NCBI GenBank assembly: GCA_037447655.1
Contig: JBBHKE010000854.1
Span: 50,023 to 102,653 of the forward strand
DNA length: 52,631 bases
Direction of reading: 5' to 3'
Source of the DNA: Zygnema cylindricum
Taxonomy: Eukaryota; Streptophyta; Zygnematophyceae; Zygnematales; Zygnemataceae
Shown: one piece after another, positions 41,330 through 52,631 of the stretch
Numbering within the stretch: the first letter of the stretch is position 1
Layout of the letters: each line of letters begins with the position of its first letter
Position numbers and translations under genes: made by a program
Notes under the pieces: model-generated
Told to the model about the DNA's origin: nothing
Database searches by the model: none
The model's input: the letters and a program-made list of their open reading frames with translations, nothing else

Positions 41330-43063
41330 AAATAATAAACATCAGTGGAGGAATAATAAAAATTGGAAGCAAAAGAAGAGGAGTAAAAAGAAGAGATCAA
41401 TAAATAGAAAACATAAAAATACAAAGCTCAGCTATAAAGAGAAGATCGAGTAAAACAAAAAGGGATGCATCGTAAAAAGGAGATAGGGTGGAGGAGGCAA
41501 AATAAACTGAGGAAGGAGTGGAAGGAGAAGAAGTGAAAATTGGTAGAGAGGAGAACAAAAAAAAATAGGAGATAAGAAGCTATAGAAGAAGGAGAATATA
41601 AGAAGGCGATTAAGATTAAGAGAAATAAGTGGAATAAAGGGAAGGGGTGGAGGGGGTATATGGAGAAATAGTAGAGGAAGAATTTGATGTCGAATAATAA
41701 TTATATGTTAACTTATAAAGACACATTAACGAAGCTAAATAGTAAAAATTATGACATATTACATGTCGATGAAACTGCAAATTTTAGAAATGACATAAGA
41801 GCACTTAACGATAACAATTCCTTTTATAATTTATTCAGCTATATTGCTTACATGGAAAGGGCAGATTTTAAGATATTTTATTGGCCACAAACGTGTAGTT
41901 TTTAAAATATTAATTCAATTTATGATATCCTCATAAATATGGGACAAATACAACATAATCAAACATAGTAGTAAGGATCTGTACCAAGTAATTCATGAGA
42001 TTAACAATTATAGATTTGACTTAGTTTTCGGTATTCATCATTATTTATCATTAGCCAAAAGTAGAAAAACACGGAATCCTCCCATGACAGGCACACCTCA
42101 TTTATTTATTTAAAATGGTATGTTGATCACGTGACTTCTGCCACATTTAAACCATTGAATCCACTAGCTTCACCAAAAATTGTGGTCCACACGATAAGAT
42201 GTTTAACTTATTCCAAAAAAAAAGTATGCAAAGTGTTTGACTTTGCTAGTACAAGTCAAATAGTGGTCCTTACCAAATATTGTGCGTCAGAGGAGAAATA
42301 TAGAGGAAAAGTACATAGGAATAGTAATACTCTATAGTACAAATAGCAATACAGTCACTATACTGAAAGTTCGCTGTCAAAACAGAGACATTTTCCATGT
42401 GATTTATAAAAATCGGAATATTCACCAAATCGGAACAAGTCACTTTTCTCGTGGATGATGACAAATTTATCATTTAAAACAGATTTTCATAAAACTTAAA
42501 AACATATTCAATAGGACGGCAATAACAGCGTAGTGAAAAACATAACCACGTTAAATTTGAAAAGACGTGGAACAATCGACGGCACCATATGACATTATTG
42601 TTAATACGACATTAAAACAACACAATTTTCTCAAGTACTTTAATCAAGAAACCATTCTTAAAAGCAACATGTTTCCATATCGAATTATGAACCGGTACTT
42701 CTCAACCAAATTAAAAGGGACATTCCTTTCCTGATAACAGTGATAACAATGATCTAGAATCTGATAAATCCTTTAAAAAAAAAAAACAAAAAAAAACCAT
42801 TACCACAGACTCAAAACCACACAATTCTTTGCCTTCTGCAAGTTGTTTATTCAGACGGACAAAGTGAATATCTAGGTTTTTTCAAAAAGGAAAAAACCAA
42901 AATTATAAAAAAAAACGCGGAAAAAAACATTTTTTAACTCGAAACATACACACTGGAACCCGTTATAAACAGTTTAATAATACATTTTCTATAGCCGATC
43001 AAAAAGGAGAAAAATGTAACTTATAAAAAAAAACAAACAGAGCAGAATCTACGTTGTTATGAG
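41330..43063. other. intergenic, AT-rich with purine-rich tract
   Basis: A GGA/GAA-rich stretch lies at 41470-41670. The remainder is AT-rich with A-runs (42775-42800, 42905-42915, 43025-43035). Short frames here have no recognisable domain. Confidence 0.5.
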
Positions 43064-43408
43064 ATGACGAACATGTGCACGAATAAGATGAATAGACCAA
43101 GAAAAAAAAAACTGTACCTTGTTTGGCATCTCCTCCTCCTTCCAAGTTTATCGGATGTTCAATGTCTTGCCCAGATTCTCATGTATCATATGATTATTGA
43201 CGTGGTTGTTGATTCCATGGTTGCTTTTGCGCCATTATTCTGCGGGATAGGCTGTGGTAATCCTTCCGGGCGGAGAACAAAAGGGTTAGTGAAACTCCCC
43301 CCTACGAAAGACATCTTGAGTTATTTAACTATGAGAACTTACGGATGCCTCCACATTTTGAGAATCCAGGTATCCTCATTTTTATATGTTATACTGAAAG
43401 AAATGTAA
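43064..43408 (+). CDS. hypothetical 114-codon ORF
   Basis: An open frame in a locally GC-richer stretch, with a hydrophobic segment (LVWHLLLLPSL) and CGIGCGNPSGRR. CCAGGTATCC at its end could be a splice donor. No domain is recognised and no second exon is apparent. It could be a fragment of a decayed gene or chance. Confidence 0.25.
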   Translation: MTNMCTNKMNRPRKKKLYLVWHLLLLPSLSDVQCLAQILMYHMIIDVVVDSMVAFAPLFCGIGCGNPSGRRTKGLVKLPPTKDILSYLTMRTYGCLHILRIQVSSFLYVILKEM

Positions 43409-44290
43409 TTCTTGTACATGTGGATTTTTGAACACAATGGTGGCTCCATCTTTCGTGGGAGTTTGTCAATTTCAAAATTTGGCATTTGAAATTGCAGACC
43501 AAAATTCGTAATTTAAAATTTGGAGGCCAGATATATGCGCGGGAAACCACGCAGACGAAAAGATGTGATGGAAGATGGGAGAGCGAAGATGGAAGGAAAA
43601 GCGAGAATAACGTCACCAAAAGGCGTTGTCATAAATAGTGTGATGGAAGTACGCTGCAAAAAATAGTGTGACAAACAAAAGGTACCAAAAATAGTGTGTC
43701 AAAGGAGAGTTACAAAATAACATTTTTATTTTCGGTTGTACTTTTGAAAGTGCGTGTCACGTGCAAATTTCGTCAAATTTCGTTGGTTTTACATCGTGAC
43801 AGGTAGCTTTTTCGTCCAGCGTGTCACTATTAATTATTTTCTGTATTTGCCAACCCACCGCTTACAGGTACGTTGGCAGCTACAGAGAAAAATGAAGAGA
43901 ACGCTTCGCGGATGAACATCCCACGGTCAATATTACCTCCCAGACCTTCGGAGAGTATTGGCAAGATTCTCTATAATGTATGTTTTCATATAAAAACAAA
44001 ATAAGCGGTACGTTCTGGTACGGATAGTCGCGGATTTCTGTAAACTACCCCAGTTTTCGTCTGATGGAATTTGGCCCTAAGAAGGTAAACCATCACACTA
44101 CATCGCGCTTTTTAATAAAGTCGGTATATATGACTATCACACTACGTGGGATAAAAAAAGAGGACAGCAAATACAAAACTGAAAATATGAACGCGGATGG
44201 AAGCAAGCTAAACGAAAACCCAGTGCTAAATGCACTAACACTCAAACGAAAGGCACATCAACCAAAAAGAAACAACTAGCATAAAAGCAA
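43409..44290. other. intergenic
   Basis: AAATAGTGTG is repeated three times at 43630-43700 (AAATAGTGTGATGG, AAATAGTGTGACAA, AAATAGTGTGTCAA). There is no convincing gene. Confidence 0.5.
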
Positions 44291-45460
44291 CAACAGAAAA
44301 TTGTAACTAAGTCAACACTACCTAACCAAACCTCAACGTAGCTAAAGAGCTCCTTAGAAGCATCCCCTCAAGTCGCCCAAGCTCACTGGAGCACATTGAG
44401 GGAGTTTCAAAACAAGTCGATGATCCATAACAACGATAGCCGATTGAAGAAGGATAGAAGCTGGCACTCGTTGTAAAGCCACAGGTAAAGGCCTACGATA
44501 AAAAGTGTAAGGAACGAAAAGGGAGGGCTCTTAGGGCCCATTCCCTCTAAATAACGTCGACCACAAGTATAAACGAACTCATCCAAAGCAACTCCAATAG
44601 CTACCACCATCGGAATAAAGCCGCCAATGGCATTGCGGTGTGCATAATCACAATCCTCTTCTTATTTGCGTCACCCATGAGCACGCCGATATGTCGAGTC
44701 GCTTAACCAACTACTATATCTAGGGCAACACTTTGCCAAAACAATGTAACCAAAATACGACAGGCACCATCGAGTAGAAAACATCAATCCGCCGCGAAAG
44801 GATAATATATGAAACCTCTCGTCGAATAAAATATTCCCCCCTCGTGATGGTGCGCGGATAGTGTCGCGTGCATGAATGAACTCTCCCGCATGAGAGGAAC
44901 GAAGCAAATGAATACCACTCGGCTGAAGGACACGGTCGCGTGATGAAACCAGAGAGCCAAGAGAAGGTGGATGAGGGATGCTTAGCTTGAACCTAAGGGG
45001 GGTGGTGAGTCGAGCAGGCGTGAAATGGAGAGAATAGGTGTAGTCAATAACCGAGCTCCAAAACCAAGCCCAAGGTAAGACAAAAAACGAGCGTGCGAGA
45101 AGCACGGGGAAGCACCTTGAGGGGCTCGGATCGAATGGTGGTGACAACCTTATCAAAGGATAATTCTTAAACACGCGTAACTGGCTTCATAACGAGGGTG
45201 TACAAATAGACATATTCGCTACAACAAGGGAAGGAATAGAACAAGACGCCTCCAAAATGGATTGTTGGAAGGCGAAAACACTGTCTAAGACACAAAGCAA
45301 GAGCAAGAGTATCCCCGACCAAAAAGCGAGAAACAAGTGTGGAGGCAACAAGACACTAACTCCCCAAGCAGGTAGCAACCGCCACCCAAACCTCTTAAAG
45401 AGACGGGAAGGGATTCCTAAATTTGTGTCGTAGGCCGAGACGTGGGATCAAAAGCCCCAT
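44290..45460 (-). other. GC-richer decayed block, possibly an old retroelement
   Basis: By eye the base composition is clearly richer in G and C than on both sides. The minus strand has a 167-codon frame (45174-44671) and protein-like stretches in neighbouring frames, suggesting a coding sequence broken by frameshifts. I do not recognise a domain with confidence. An old non-LTR retrotransposon or a gene remnant would both fit. Confidence 0.35.
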
Positions 45461-46774
45461 GAACCAACAAAGTTTGGCGGATGTCCATGAGGCAATCAAC
45501 GGTTAAAATAATGAAACAGAAGAATGAACCTCAAATGTATTTCAAAACGTCAACTCCTTTAGGTACGTATTAAAAATATAGTTCTCAAATATTGTGTTTT
45601 AACAGTGTGTCAAAGAATCGTGGATCGTTTAAACAATGGCATGAGAAACTAAACATAACGCTTAATCATTAACATTAGTTTCACCTTCACAATTTGTTTT
45701 ACAAAACTCATGACTTTTTCTCAACTCATATTATGTCTCTTCATAACATTTCGAATGAATATTTGCTTTCATTTTACACTCATCTGGTTTACCATCACAT
45801 TCTTCATGATAAAGCTTATTATTATACAAAAGAAAAATTGTACAACGGAGAAATTAGCTCTATGGCAGAGAAGTGCAAATAAAAATGATTGACATGTATC
45901 GACGGGAAGGGGTGGACCTTTTCCATTAGCATAGCGTGATTCTATTGTCCAAATGGCCAAAAACTAGCGATTAGCAAAGGTTTTGTGTAGCGATTTGCAA
46001 ATCATATGTGCAAACGTGATATCACCTAACATGGGGCTACTTTGAACGACTTCTTTTGTACAGCTCATGTCTTTTTATCGTCAGTGTTACCTGTGACTTT
46101 TCAGTGTGTGCAAGCTTCTATTGTCCTTTGGTCAACTATTGTGGCTATGGATTCTCAACGTTTTCCGGATCTCCCCCATGATGCTCCCCCAAGCTCGGGG
46201 AATTTGCGAAGCTGCTTTGAGGGGTTTTTAGTTACGTTGTGGATAGGTTGGGTAGGTTTTATTAAGGTGTGCTCTTTTGTTACTGTTTCTGTGCTTGTTG
46301 TTCTTTTCCATGTCCTTAGTTAGATTGGTCCTTTCTGCGTGTTTGTTTCTTTCCTGTTTCATTTTGAGTTTGCTTTCCGATGTTCTGCTTTTCATTTTCT
46401 TTATAGTCTTCGTTTCCCTTTCACGTTTCTTAAGAAAGCTGCGTTGGCATAAGATTTGTCTTTTGACATAGCATGGGAGTGAGAGGCAGTATTCTTAATC
46501 GTTTTTCGCATGCTACTTTTAAATTTCCCGCGTAAAAAGTCGTTCTGTAAAAGAAAAAAAAAAACAAATGAGCGTGACTGTCGAAATCCCAGCTGCGCCT
46601 ACCTGCTCCGGAACATGAAATGGAGAAGTATATAATAGTGAAAAAAAAGAAAAAATAAAGAAAAAGGAAGCACATGTACCAGGTCACGATTGCTAAACCT
46701 GTCACTGAGGTGTTTGGTTTAGACTTGCAACACCTTGGATCATTATTTCTTAATTGTGAAACCACTTTTTAAAG
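45461..46774. other. intergenic with short ORFs
   Basis: The 93-codon plus frame at 46042-46323 has a short hydrophilic piece (MDSQRFPDLPHDAPPSSGN) followed by hydrophobic sequence. It is not recognised. Nothing else stands out besides an A-run at 46551-46565. Confidence 0.4.
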
Positions 46775-47038
46775 TTGGTTTCAACCAGACAACCGGCAAG
46801 AACACCTAATGGAGCACTATCACAATTTGCAAAAAGTAATTTTAGTGATCCAGTTGTAGAAGATGGGAGGAAGTGTGCATACACACCTTTCAAGACAGTA
46901 TTGTGCCCAGATGCACCACGCAAAATGATACTGCTCTTGAAGGGGAGGATGCAAGTTGTATGCACATCATCACCATTTCGCCAAACTCAAACAATTCCCA
47001 AAACAGAGGATCATCAACATACGTTGCTTCAAAATTGA
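46775..47038 (+). CDS. hypothetical 87-codon ORF
   Basis: MVSTRQPARTPNGALSQFAK opens an ordinary-looking frame; the opposite strand also has a 71-codon frame here. No domain is recognised. It lies downstream of the coiled-coil gene's 3' end in convergent orientation. Confidence 0.25.
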   Translation: MVSTRQPARTPNGALSQFAKSNFSDPVVEDGRKCAYTPFKTVLCPDAPRKMILLLKGRMQVVCTSSPFRQTQTIPKTEDHQHTLLQN

Positions 47039-47435
47039 ACCACGTGGCATTCCTCCAGAATTGCCTCCCAGATAAACTATAAGATGCCTCAAAGCAAGAG
47101 TGGAACTACATTATAACAACAACTTGTATTGACAAGCATCTTCAGAAACGCAGCTTATGTCAAGCGTATGTGTGAAAACGGAAATGAGTCGCTAAATGAA
47201 GACTAGCTAGTAAAAATTTCACCGTTGTTAGTGACCAGTCGTTAACAATTATTCTACCTGCTCAACCTCACAACCTCATGACAGCAGACTCCTGAACTTC
47301 ACAAACTATATACAAAGTGCCTACATGGAAAAAAAAAAACCCTAGGTAAACAACACATTTGTGTGTCCAATCCCAAGGTCAAATAATAGTCATCCTTTTC
47401 GGCTAGTAAAGGTCTCGCACTCTCTCTCTCCCTTA
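47039..47435. other. 3' flank of the coiled-coil gene
   Basis: This presumably includes the 3' UTR of the minus-strand gene. A CT-rich tract lies at 47415-47435, just after the stop codon. No other gene is seen. Confidence 0.45.
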
Positions 47436-50400
47436 TCACTTAGAGCTCCCATCGCGTCCATTTCCACCTTGTTTCTTGTTCAGCTTGTAGCGTTCTCGAT
47501 AAATGGAATCCTTCACATACTTTCTTGCAGCTGCCTCTGAGCCTCCTTTGGCAACTATTTCCTGAAGAGATGGAAAAGAAAGAGAGAAAACAGATAAGAA
47601 AGAGAACAGAAAAGAACAGTCCAATAATTCAGTTTGCAGACACACTCAAAATTATGACACGCAATAATGTTCGTCAAGTTTTTACTGGTTTATGAACCAA
47701 TCTACATGATGTAACCATAAATAAAGCAAAAAAAAACAAAAAAATATCTAAATAAATAAATAAAAAACAACTGTTGAGATAGAACCCCGTGCCTTTTTGC
47801 ATGCCATTTATCGGGCTCCATGGGGATCACACATGAAGTTATAATTGAGTTACTAAATAAAGTTAACTGCAAAGATTTACAATTTTCGTATTATAAAAAC
47901 AGAAAATTTATTGAGTTACTTTTATGGAATCTGAGCTTAACCAGGAGAGGAGTGAGAAAAGGAAACGAACTTGCCTTCACAAGTGCCTCTATGTCTTTCT
48001 CTTGCTCCTTGACTGGACGAGATAGGTCCACATATTGGGTTCGCACAGACCGTACATATGCCTGAAAACAAAATATCACCCATAAATCTATGTCACTATG
48101 CCATCCAAACTCCATAAAAAAAACAATTATTTTTTAAGTCTTATTAAGATCTGCTTGGAATTAAGTTGGAAGAGCAACACAAATGAAGTTGGATGAAGTC
48201 AAAAGACGTGAATAGATGTCAAATAAAGGAGTAAAAACAAACCTGTAACTCCCTTGTTAAGTGCTCATTGACCAGTTCTTTCGGTTCCTCCACTTGCAAT
48301 TCAACCTCCAAAGAAGCGATACTTTCTGCTGAACTGCGTTGGGTAGGAGAGCCCTTTGGAGCAATCTGAGTAGGTTTTTTCAGAGATTTTAATATTTCCA
48401 GTGATTTTTGTTTTTTGGCTGATTTTTGAGTCTGCAGTAGGAAGAAAAGTAATTGAGTGATTAGACGAGTAGTAAAAAAGTTTCTTTGTTGAAATACCAC
48501 ACCTTAGATCATAGTTAATTTGGTCGAACTAATAAGGATGAACATGACAATTAGTGTACCCAAAAGAGGAGCATCACATGTTTGTTGTCAAATGATTAAC
48601 TACATCACTTACAACTTTGTGCGTGAATTATGTTGGCAAGTATATCATTTATTTGCTCTTTACTCTAATTTTGGTAGAATTTTCAGAAACCCAAAGTCAT
48701 CTACTCTTACTGCATGTTTTGTGCTTCCCAAATTTCCCAAAAAGAAATCAATGAGAAGACTTAATTCATATAAAAAGTATGGAAGCGGTGGTAAGCATTG
48801 CCGTTTCTGTGTTCCTGAGTTATTGGTTCATAAGGCCTGAAAAATCAGGAACTAAAATGAATATAGTCAACATTAATCATAATGAGCAATGTCCCAAAGG
48901 ACAATCTGATCCAACTTAAGAACAACAAAGTCTTCCGTGCCTCTAACAGTATGGCCGCAAAACGCCCTTAAAAATGCCCTATAACCCATGAAAAAACAAG
49001 AAAAACCGTGAAGAACTGTAAAGATTAAGCTATTACTTACCGAAACTGATTGAATCTGTGATTGCTGCTCAATGGTATTCTTGAGTTGCTCAATTTGGGA
49101 AAAGGCCGCGTCCTTTTCCAGTTGCATCATCGCCAATTGTTGTTCCAACTGTTCTGTTTTCATTGACCTTCTCTTTCGCTCCATATTTAACACAGCCTGT
49201 ATTTGCACAAGAGCCCCGTTTTACTTTGCTGACCAAATAACAAACGTACCAAAATAAATTTGATTTGACAAGAAAAATCTTCCTTATCTATTATGCAAAC
49301 GCAGTGACTCTCAAAGACAAATTAACCCACCAATCAGAATTTGGCTTTCCAGCAGAGCATCTTCCATTTGCCGTCTCTTCTTTGAACATTAAATAGGCGG
49401 TGTATGACCAACAGTAATGCATTCAATTAAATTATTGAAAATCTAACACAGAAAGCAAACAGCTCACCTCGATTTCCGTTTCGGATATACTCTTCATCTC
49501 TACAACTTGACTTTTTGCAATCTCCAACTCTTTTTGGAGTTGTTGCACAAATGTTTCAGCCTGCGGGTAAAACCATACCAACGATCACCTTCATTTCTAA
49601 AAACATTAATCCATATTATTAGTTATATTTCAAATAAATATAATATTCATTCTACTCTTAACAGCGATATCTAATGTAGTGTTAGGTGCATTCACAAGTT
49701 TCCCCGTTCCTGCTTTACTTGAAATTTGCAAACACTTGATCTAATGCACGAAAAGCATTATTATTTTTAGATAATCTTATAAATTCTCCATTCTCTCCTC
49801 ACCTTCACTTTCTCCAAGCGCATCTCTGTGAGCGAGTCCTGAAGCTCTTTGACGTGTCCGTCACGTTCCTTCACTGTACTTGCAACTACTGATAAATGCA
49901 ATTCCAAACTGGTGACTGTTTCTATGGTCTTATTCAGTTTCATTTCCGCATTCTCCTGTTCCCACCACCAACCAAAGAGAGACAGCCTGAGGTCTATCTA
50001 AACCGCTTAAGAAGTCACTTATGACTTCATGTAAATTTCACGTGCTTTAGTACTATTACTCTAACCTCTTAACAATGATGAAAATTTGTCCAATTTGTGG
50101 TATCATGTCAAGTAACATAATGTGCCAGAATATTAAGGAAAAAATCTAAAAGAATCAATGCGTACTCTTACCAGGGTAATTTCCAAAGTCTTTTGCTCCG
50201 TAGATGCATTGCCATTTTCCTCTTCGACTAACTTCCTTTGGAGAAGAACCTCTTCCACTCTTCGAACATTTGCAGCTTCAACTGCCAACAGAGGAACGGC
50301 TCCACGGTGTTCCATGTTTAACAAGTGACTCCGTACTGCCAGAGATTCCGTCTCCGTCTCCAATGTGCGAATTTGAAGCTGTGATATCACAGCCCAACTA

Positions 50401-52451
50401 AATTCTGTAAGAAGAGTAATGCTTACCTCCCCTAATCTTACATTGGTTTCAGTGTGGATATGAACTGGTCTACCCCAAAATATTAAACATTCTTAACTGA
50501 AAACTAGCATGGAGCCATTGGTCCTAGGTGGCAATTAAACCACAGGCTTTCATATTCAAACACCTTCTTTCAAGGCGCTAAAAGTATATACCCACTAATT
50601 ACTACCACTGAGCAGAAAATCAAATACACAAGAAAGCCCAAAACAAAATCAAAAAATCCCTAAAGAACCCCATAAATAAGCTTCAGAACATTTTGGAACC
50701 TAAGCATATCCTATGAGACCCCACAAAAGAACTTCAGAAAATCCCCTACAAAAAACCCACAAAAAATTCTAAAATCACGTTCAAAACTTCATAGACAGTC
50801 ATCTTTTTTTTCTTAAGTATACCTGATGGTTTAACTGCTGAAGACTGTCTCTCTCTCGGGACATGGCTTCCAATTTGCTGCTTATGGCATCAAGGCGGGA
50901 GGTGATGAGCTCCACCGTTGATAGGGCTGTCTCCTTCTCTCCCTGGAAAATGGAGGAGAGGGAGGGAGAGAGAGGATGGAAATCAGAGGGGAAAAGAGCA
51001 AGAGAGAGGCGAGGAAATCAGCGAGAGAGCGGCAAAAAATCACAGAGCAGTCATTGATCAAGTGGAGCGAGAGGGACAAGCAATGATAGGAATGAGAGAG
51101 ACATGAGGTCCAGAGTACCAGAGAGGGAAAGAAAGGGAGGGGCGTGGAGAGAGAGAGTGAGAAAGAGAGAAACAGAAACAGGCAGAGAGGGGGCTGGGAA
51201 GAACGAGAGGGAAAGAGAGGGACAGAGACAAGAACAGAGTGAGAGAGATGTAGGAAGAGGGGGGGAGAGAGAGATGGAGAGTAATATCAACCTGAAGGGT
51301 GTTAGTGACTCCCATGAGCTGCTCTATTTCCGCCTCCTGCTCCATTGTCACAGCTGTCCGTTCTTCCAGAAGCTGCAAATTAAAAAAAACGCCTTTTAGT
51401 GCTATTAGAATCAATAACACTGAATAGGTCTTCCGAGTTTTAGCTGAAAATTATAAAAAAGAGGAAATAACACAGATTTAGAAGTGCAAATTTGACTGGA
51501 AATCACAAAACAGAGTTAATAACACCAATTAAAAGGAGCGGACAGCAAGGCGTCACATCACCAAATGCTAAATTACAATTTCAGGTTCGAATCCCATTAA
51601 TTTTAATTATAACAATATTATCATTGATATTATTTTTGTTTTTTACTCTAACAGGGATGAACAGAGCACCCTGAGTCAGATATGATTCATTTCAACTCTA
51701 AAAAATGGTAATGTGAATTTAAACAAAAGTCCAGTTCTTCGATGGCAAGGATTTCTAGTAGAAGATCCGCAACTTCAAACAGTCAGAGTGGAGGAGAGAG
51801 GAAGAGATAGGAGGAGAGATTGGGGAGAGAGAAAGTGGAAGAGGAACCAGATGAGGCAAAGAGTAGAGATAAGGAGCCGGAAAGAGAGAGGAGGGCAGAT
51901 AGAGGAGAGAACGATTAAAGGAGGGAGCCACCAACTTTACAAAAAAAGGATTAGAAGGAAAGAGAGGTATGAATCGAGGACAGAGAGAGAGGACGGTAAC
52001 AGACCTGTTGCACAAAATGAATTAAACGAGGAGGGTTCACTTTTTTGTTTGTTTCTTAATTCAGATTTCAGACATATTCTCTTATGCAGGTATAAATTGA
52101 TGGAAAAGTTACAAAAGAATGGATTGAACAGCGAATCTGATAAATATAGATTTAAGAAACAAAAACAAAACAAAACAAAACATGGGAAATACAATATTAT
52201 CTAAAAAAAAAAAGAATCATGGCTCATGGTCCTCAGTCTAGGCTGGGAATATACTTTTCAGCTTTTCTTTTTGTTCGGCCTGATCCTTTCAATTCACAAA
52301 ACTGAAGTGGAACTAGATACACTAAATTATAGGTTTTTTTTGAGGTGTTCATGGTTTCTAAAGTTTTTAGGGGATCCACCTTACTAAGCTGCTTGGTTGA
52401 AGCCTTTTCCTCTGCGATGTCGTTTCGGAGGACAGTATTGATTCGCCGCGA
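47436..52451 (-). CDS. coiled-coil protein gene, 3' part (ten exons seen)
   Basis: Minus-strand exons with matching splice sites: 52380-52451, 51292-51372, 50823-50942, 50172-50378, 49803-49955, 49468-49560, 49041-49196, 48243-48431, 47975-48061 and 47436-47561 (stop at 47436-47438). Every joint is phase 0 and the joined frame stays open. The product is highly charged with heptad patterns throughout (TVELITSRLDAISSKLEAMS, KRRSMKTEQLEQQLAMMQLE). A Ser/Pro/Lys-rich linker (exon 48243-48431) and a basic tail follow (YRERYKLNKKQ). It probably acts as a structural or scaffold protein; I cannot assign a family. The 5' end is not identified and may lie beyond the window. The 52380 exon is the least certain. 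Confidence 0.82.
47975..48061 (-). CDS. penultimate exon with a GC splice donor
   Basis: The 29-codon exon (starts AYVRSVRTQYVDLSRP) ends AAG followed by GCAAGT, a non-canonical GC donor with otherwise perfect consensus. Using it joins EALVK to EIVAKGG in frame. No GT donor nearby preserves the frame. Confidence 0.75.
49331..49379 (-). other. possible extra or skipped 49-bp exon of the coiled-coil gene
   Basis: The minus strand has an acceptor (TTCAAAG), then KRRQMEDALLESQIL, then a donor (GTGGGT). The sequence suits the coiled coil, but the length (49 bp) would shift the frame between the phase-0 exons on each side. It may be skipped, used with another splice site, or be a decayed exon. Confidence 0.35.
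50943..51291. repeat. purine-rich intron
   Basis: Nearly the whole intron is G/A on the plus strand (GAGAGAGG-type runs), C/T on the transcribed RNA. It gives rise to several overlapping Arg/Glu- or Ser/Leu-rich frames that are not genes. Confidence 0.8.
51373..52379. other. large intron with purine-rich centre
   Basis: No exon could be supported between the exons at 51292-51372 and 52380-52451. The segment 51785-51990 is strongly G/A-rich on the plus strand. The 163-codon plus frame there (51713-52204) is basic, low complexity and probably fortuitous. Confidence 0.5.
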
Positions 52452-52507
52452 CTATTCAGACATCCTCCCAAAAAATTCAGAATACCGTTTATGGATGAGA
52501 AATGGGC

Positions 52508-52544
52508 CTCTCTCTCCCCCCTCCCTCTCTCTCTCTCTCTCCCT

Positions 52545-52575
<31 letters not shown>

Positions 52576-52631
52576 CCTCTCCCTCTCCCTTTCCCTCTCC
52601 CTCTCCCTCTCCCTCTCCCTCTCCCTCTCCC
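52508..52631. repeat. (CT)n / (CTCTCC)n microsatellite
   Basis: An uninterrupted pyrimidine tract of CT dinucleotides and CTCTCC hexamers runs to the window end. It probably lies in the next intron or upstream region of the coiled-coil gene. Confidence 0.9.

Noticed and set aside
42775-43035. A-runs as poly(A) tails of retroposed sequences
   Set aside because: No upstream gene-like or SINE-like body and no flanking target duplication was found next to the A-runs.
51103-51399. Arg/Glu-rich plus ORF and matching Ser/Leu-rich minus ORFs
   Set aside because: They lie in a low-complexity purine tract within an intron; the composition explains the open frames.
51713-52204. 163-codon basic plus-strand ORF
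   Set aside because: Purine-tract composition (Arg, Glu, Lys, Gly) inside an intron of the minus-strand gene; no domain recognised.

Overview
Eukaryotic nuclear DNA, most likely from a plant or a related streptophyte. The evidence is spliceosomal introns, a trihelix/Myb-like protein typical of plants and their transposons, AT-rich intergenic DNA, and 37.8 kb of nested Ty1/copia LTR retrotransposons in various states of decay. I cannot name the species. No rRNA, functional tRNA, CRISPR or bacterial-type operon is visible.

Left 37.8 kb (1-37769): a retrotransposon nest. Target-site duplications (TSDs) and split open frames let most of it be unpicked. M (minus strand, right edge 37769) is probably the oldest. 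G (minus) appears to lie in M. F (plus) is inserted in G's integrase. H (minus) and A (plus, 5994-12430, TSD GCAAA) are inserted in F. B (minus, 15562-21976, TSD ACATC) is inserted in G's gag, and two solo LTRs (TSDs ACATA and C[C/T]GTC) are inserted in B's own 5' LTR. J (plus, 24432-35646, TSD CGTTC) lies in M. It is a mosaic holding pieces of at least three other copia elements, and a hAT-like MITE (33836-34678, 8-bp TSD) sits in its 3' LTR. M's LTR is split by another solo LTR (36401-37736). All of these elements are broken by stops and frameshifts.

Three properties recur or stand out. (1) Six elements have a primer-binding site complementary to the anticodon arm of initiator tRNA-Met (the half-tRNA priming known from Drosophila copia and yeast Ty5). 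The gag frame starts inside the LTR and reads through this site, giving every Gag a Q-V-M/I-G-P peptide. (2) The LTRs of the A/F/J/K/E group carry an antisense tRNA-like segment with A-box and B-box sequences at tRNA-gene spacing. (3) Element B has LTRs, a primer site and gag, but no pol. In its place is an intact 272-codon lysine-rich ORF with an internal duplication, in frame with the gag tail across a single UAG.

Right 14.8 kb (37770-52631): host-like DNA. It holds a possible promoter with short ORFs (38.3-38.9 kb), an isolated candidate exon (38930-39060, minus), a trihelix/Myb-like gene with two in-frame stops (about 40346-41300, minus), long AT-rich intergenic DNA, a GC-richer decayed block (44.3-45.5 kb), and the 3' part of a minus-strand coiled-coil gene (47436-52451 and beyond). 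That gene's exons join in phase 0 and include one GC-AG intron. Two of its introns are strongly purine-rich, and the window ends in a CTCTCC microsatellite.
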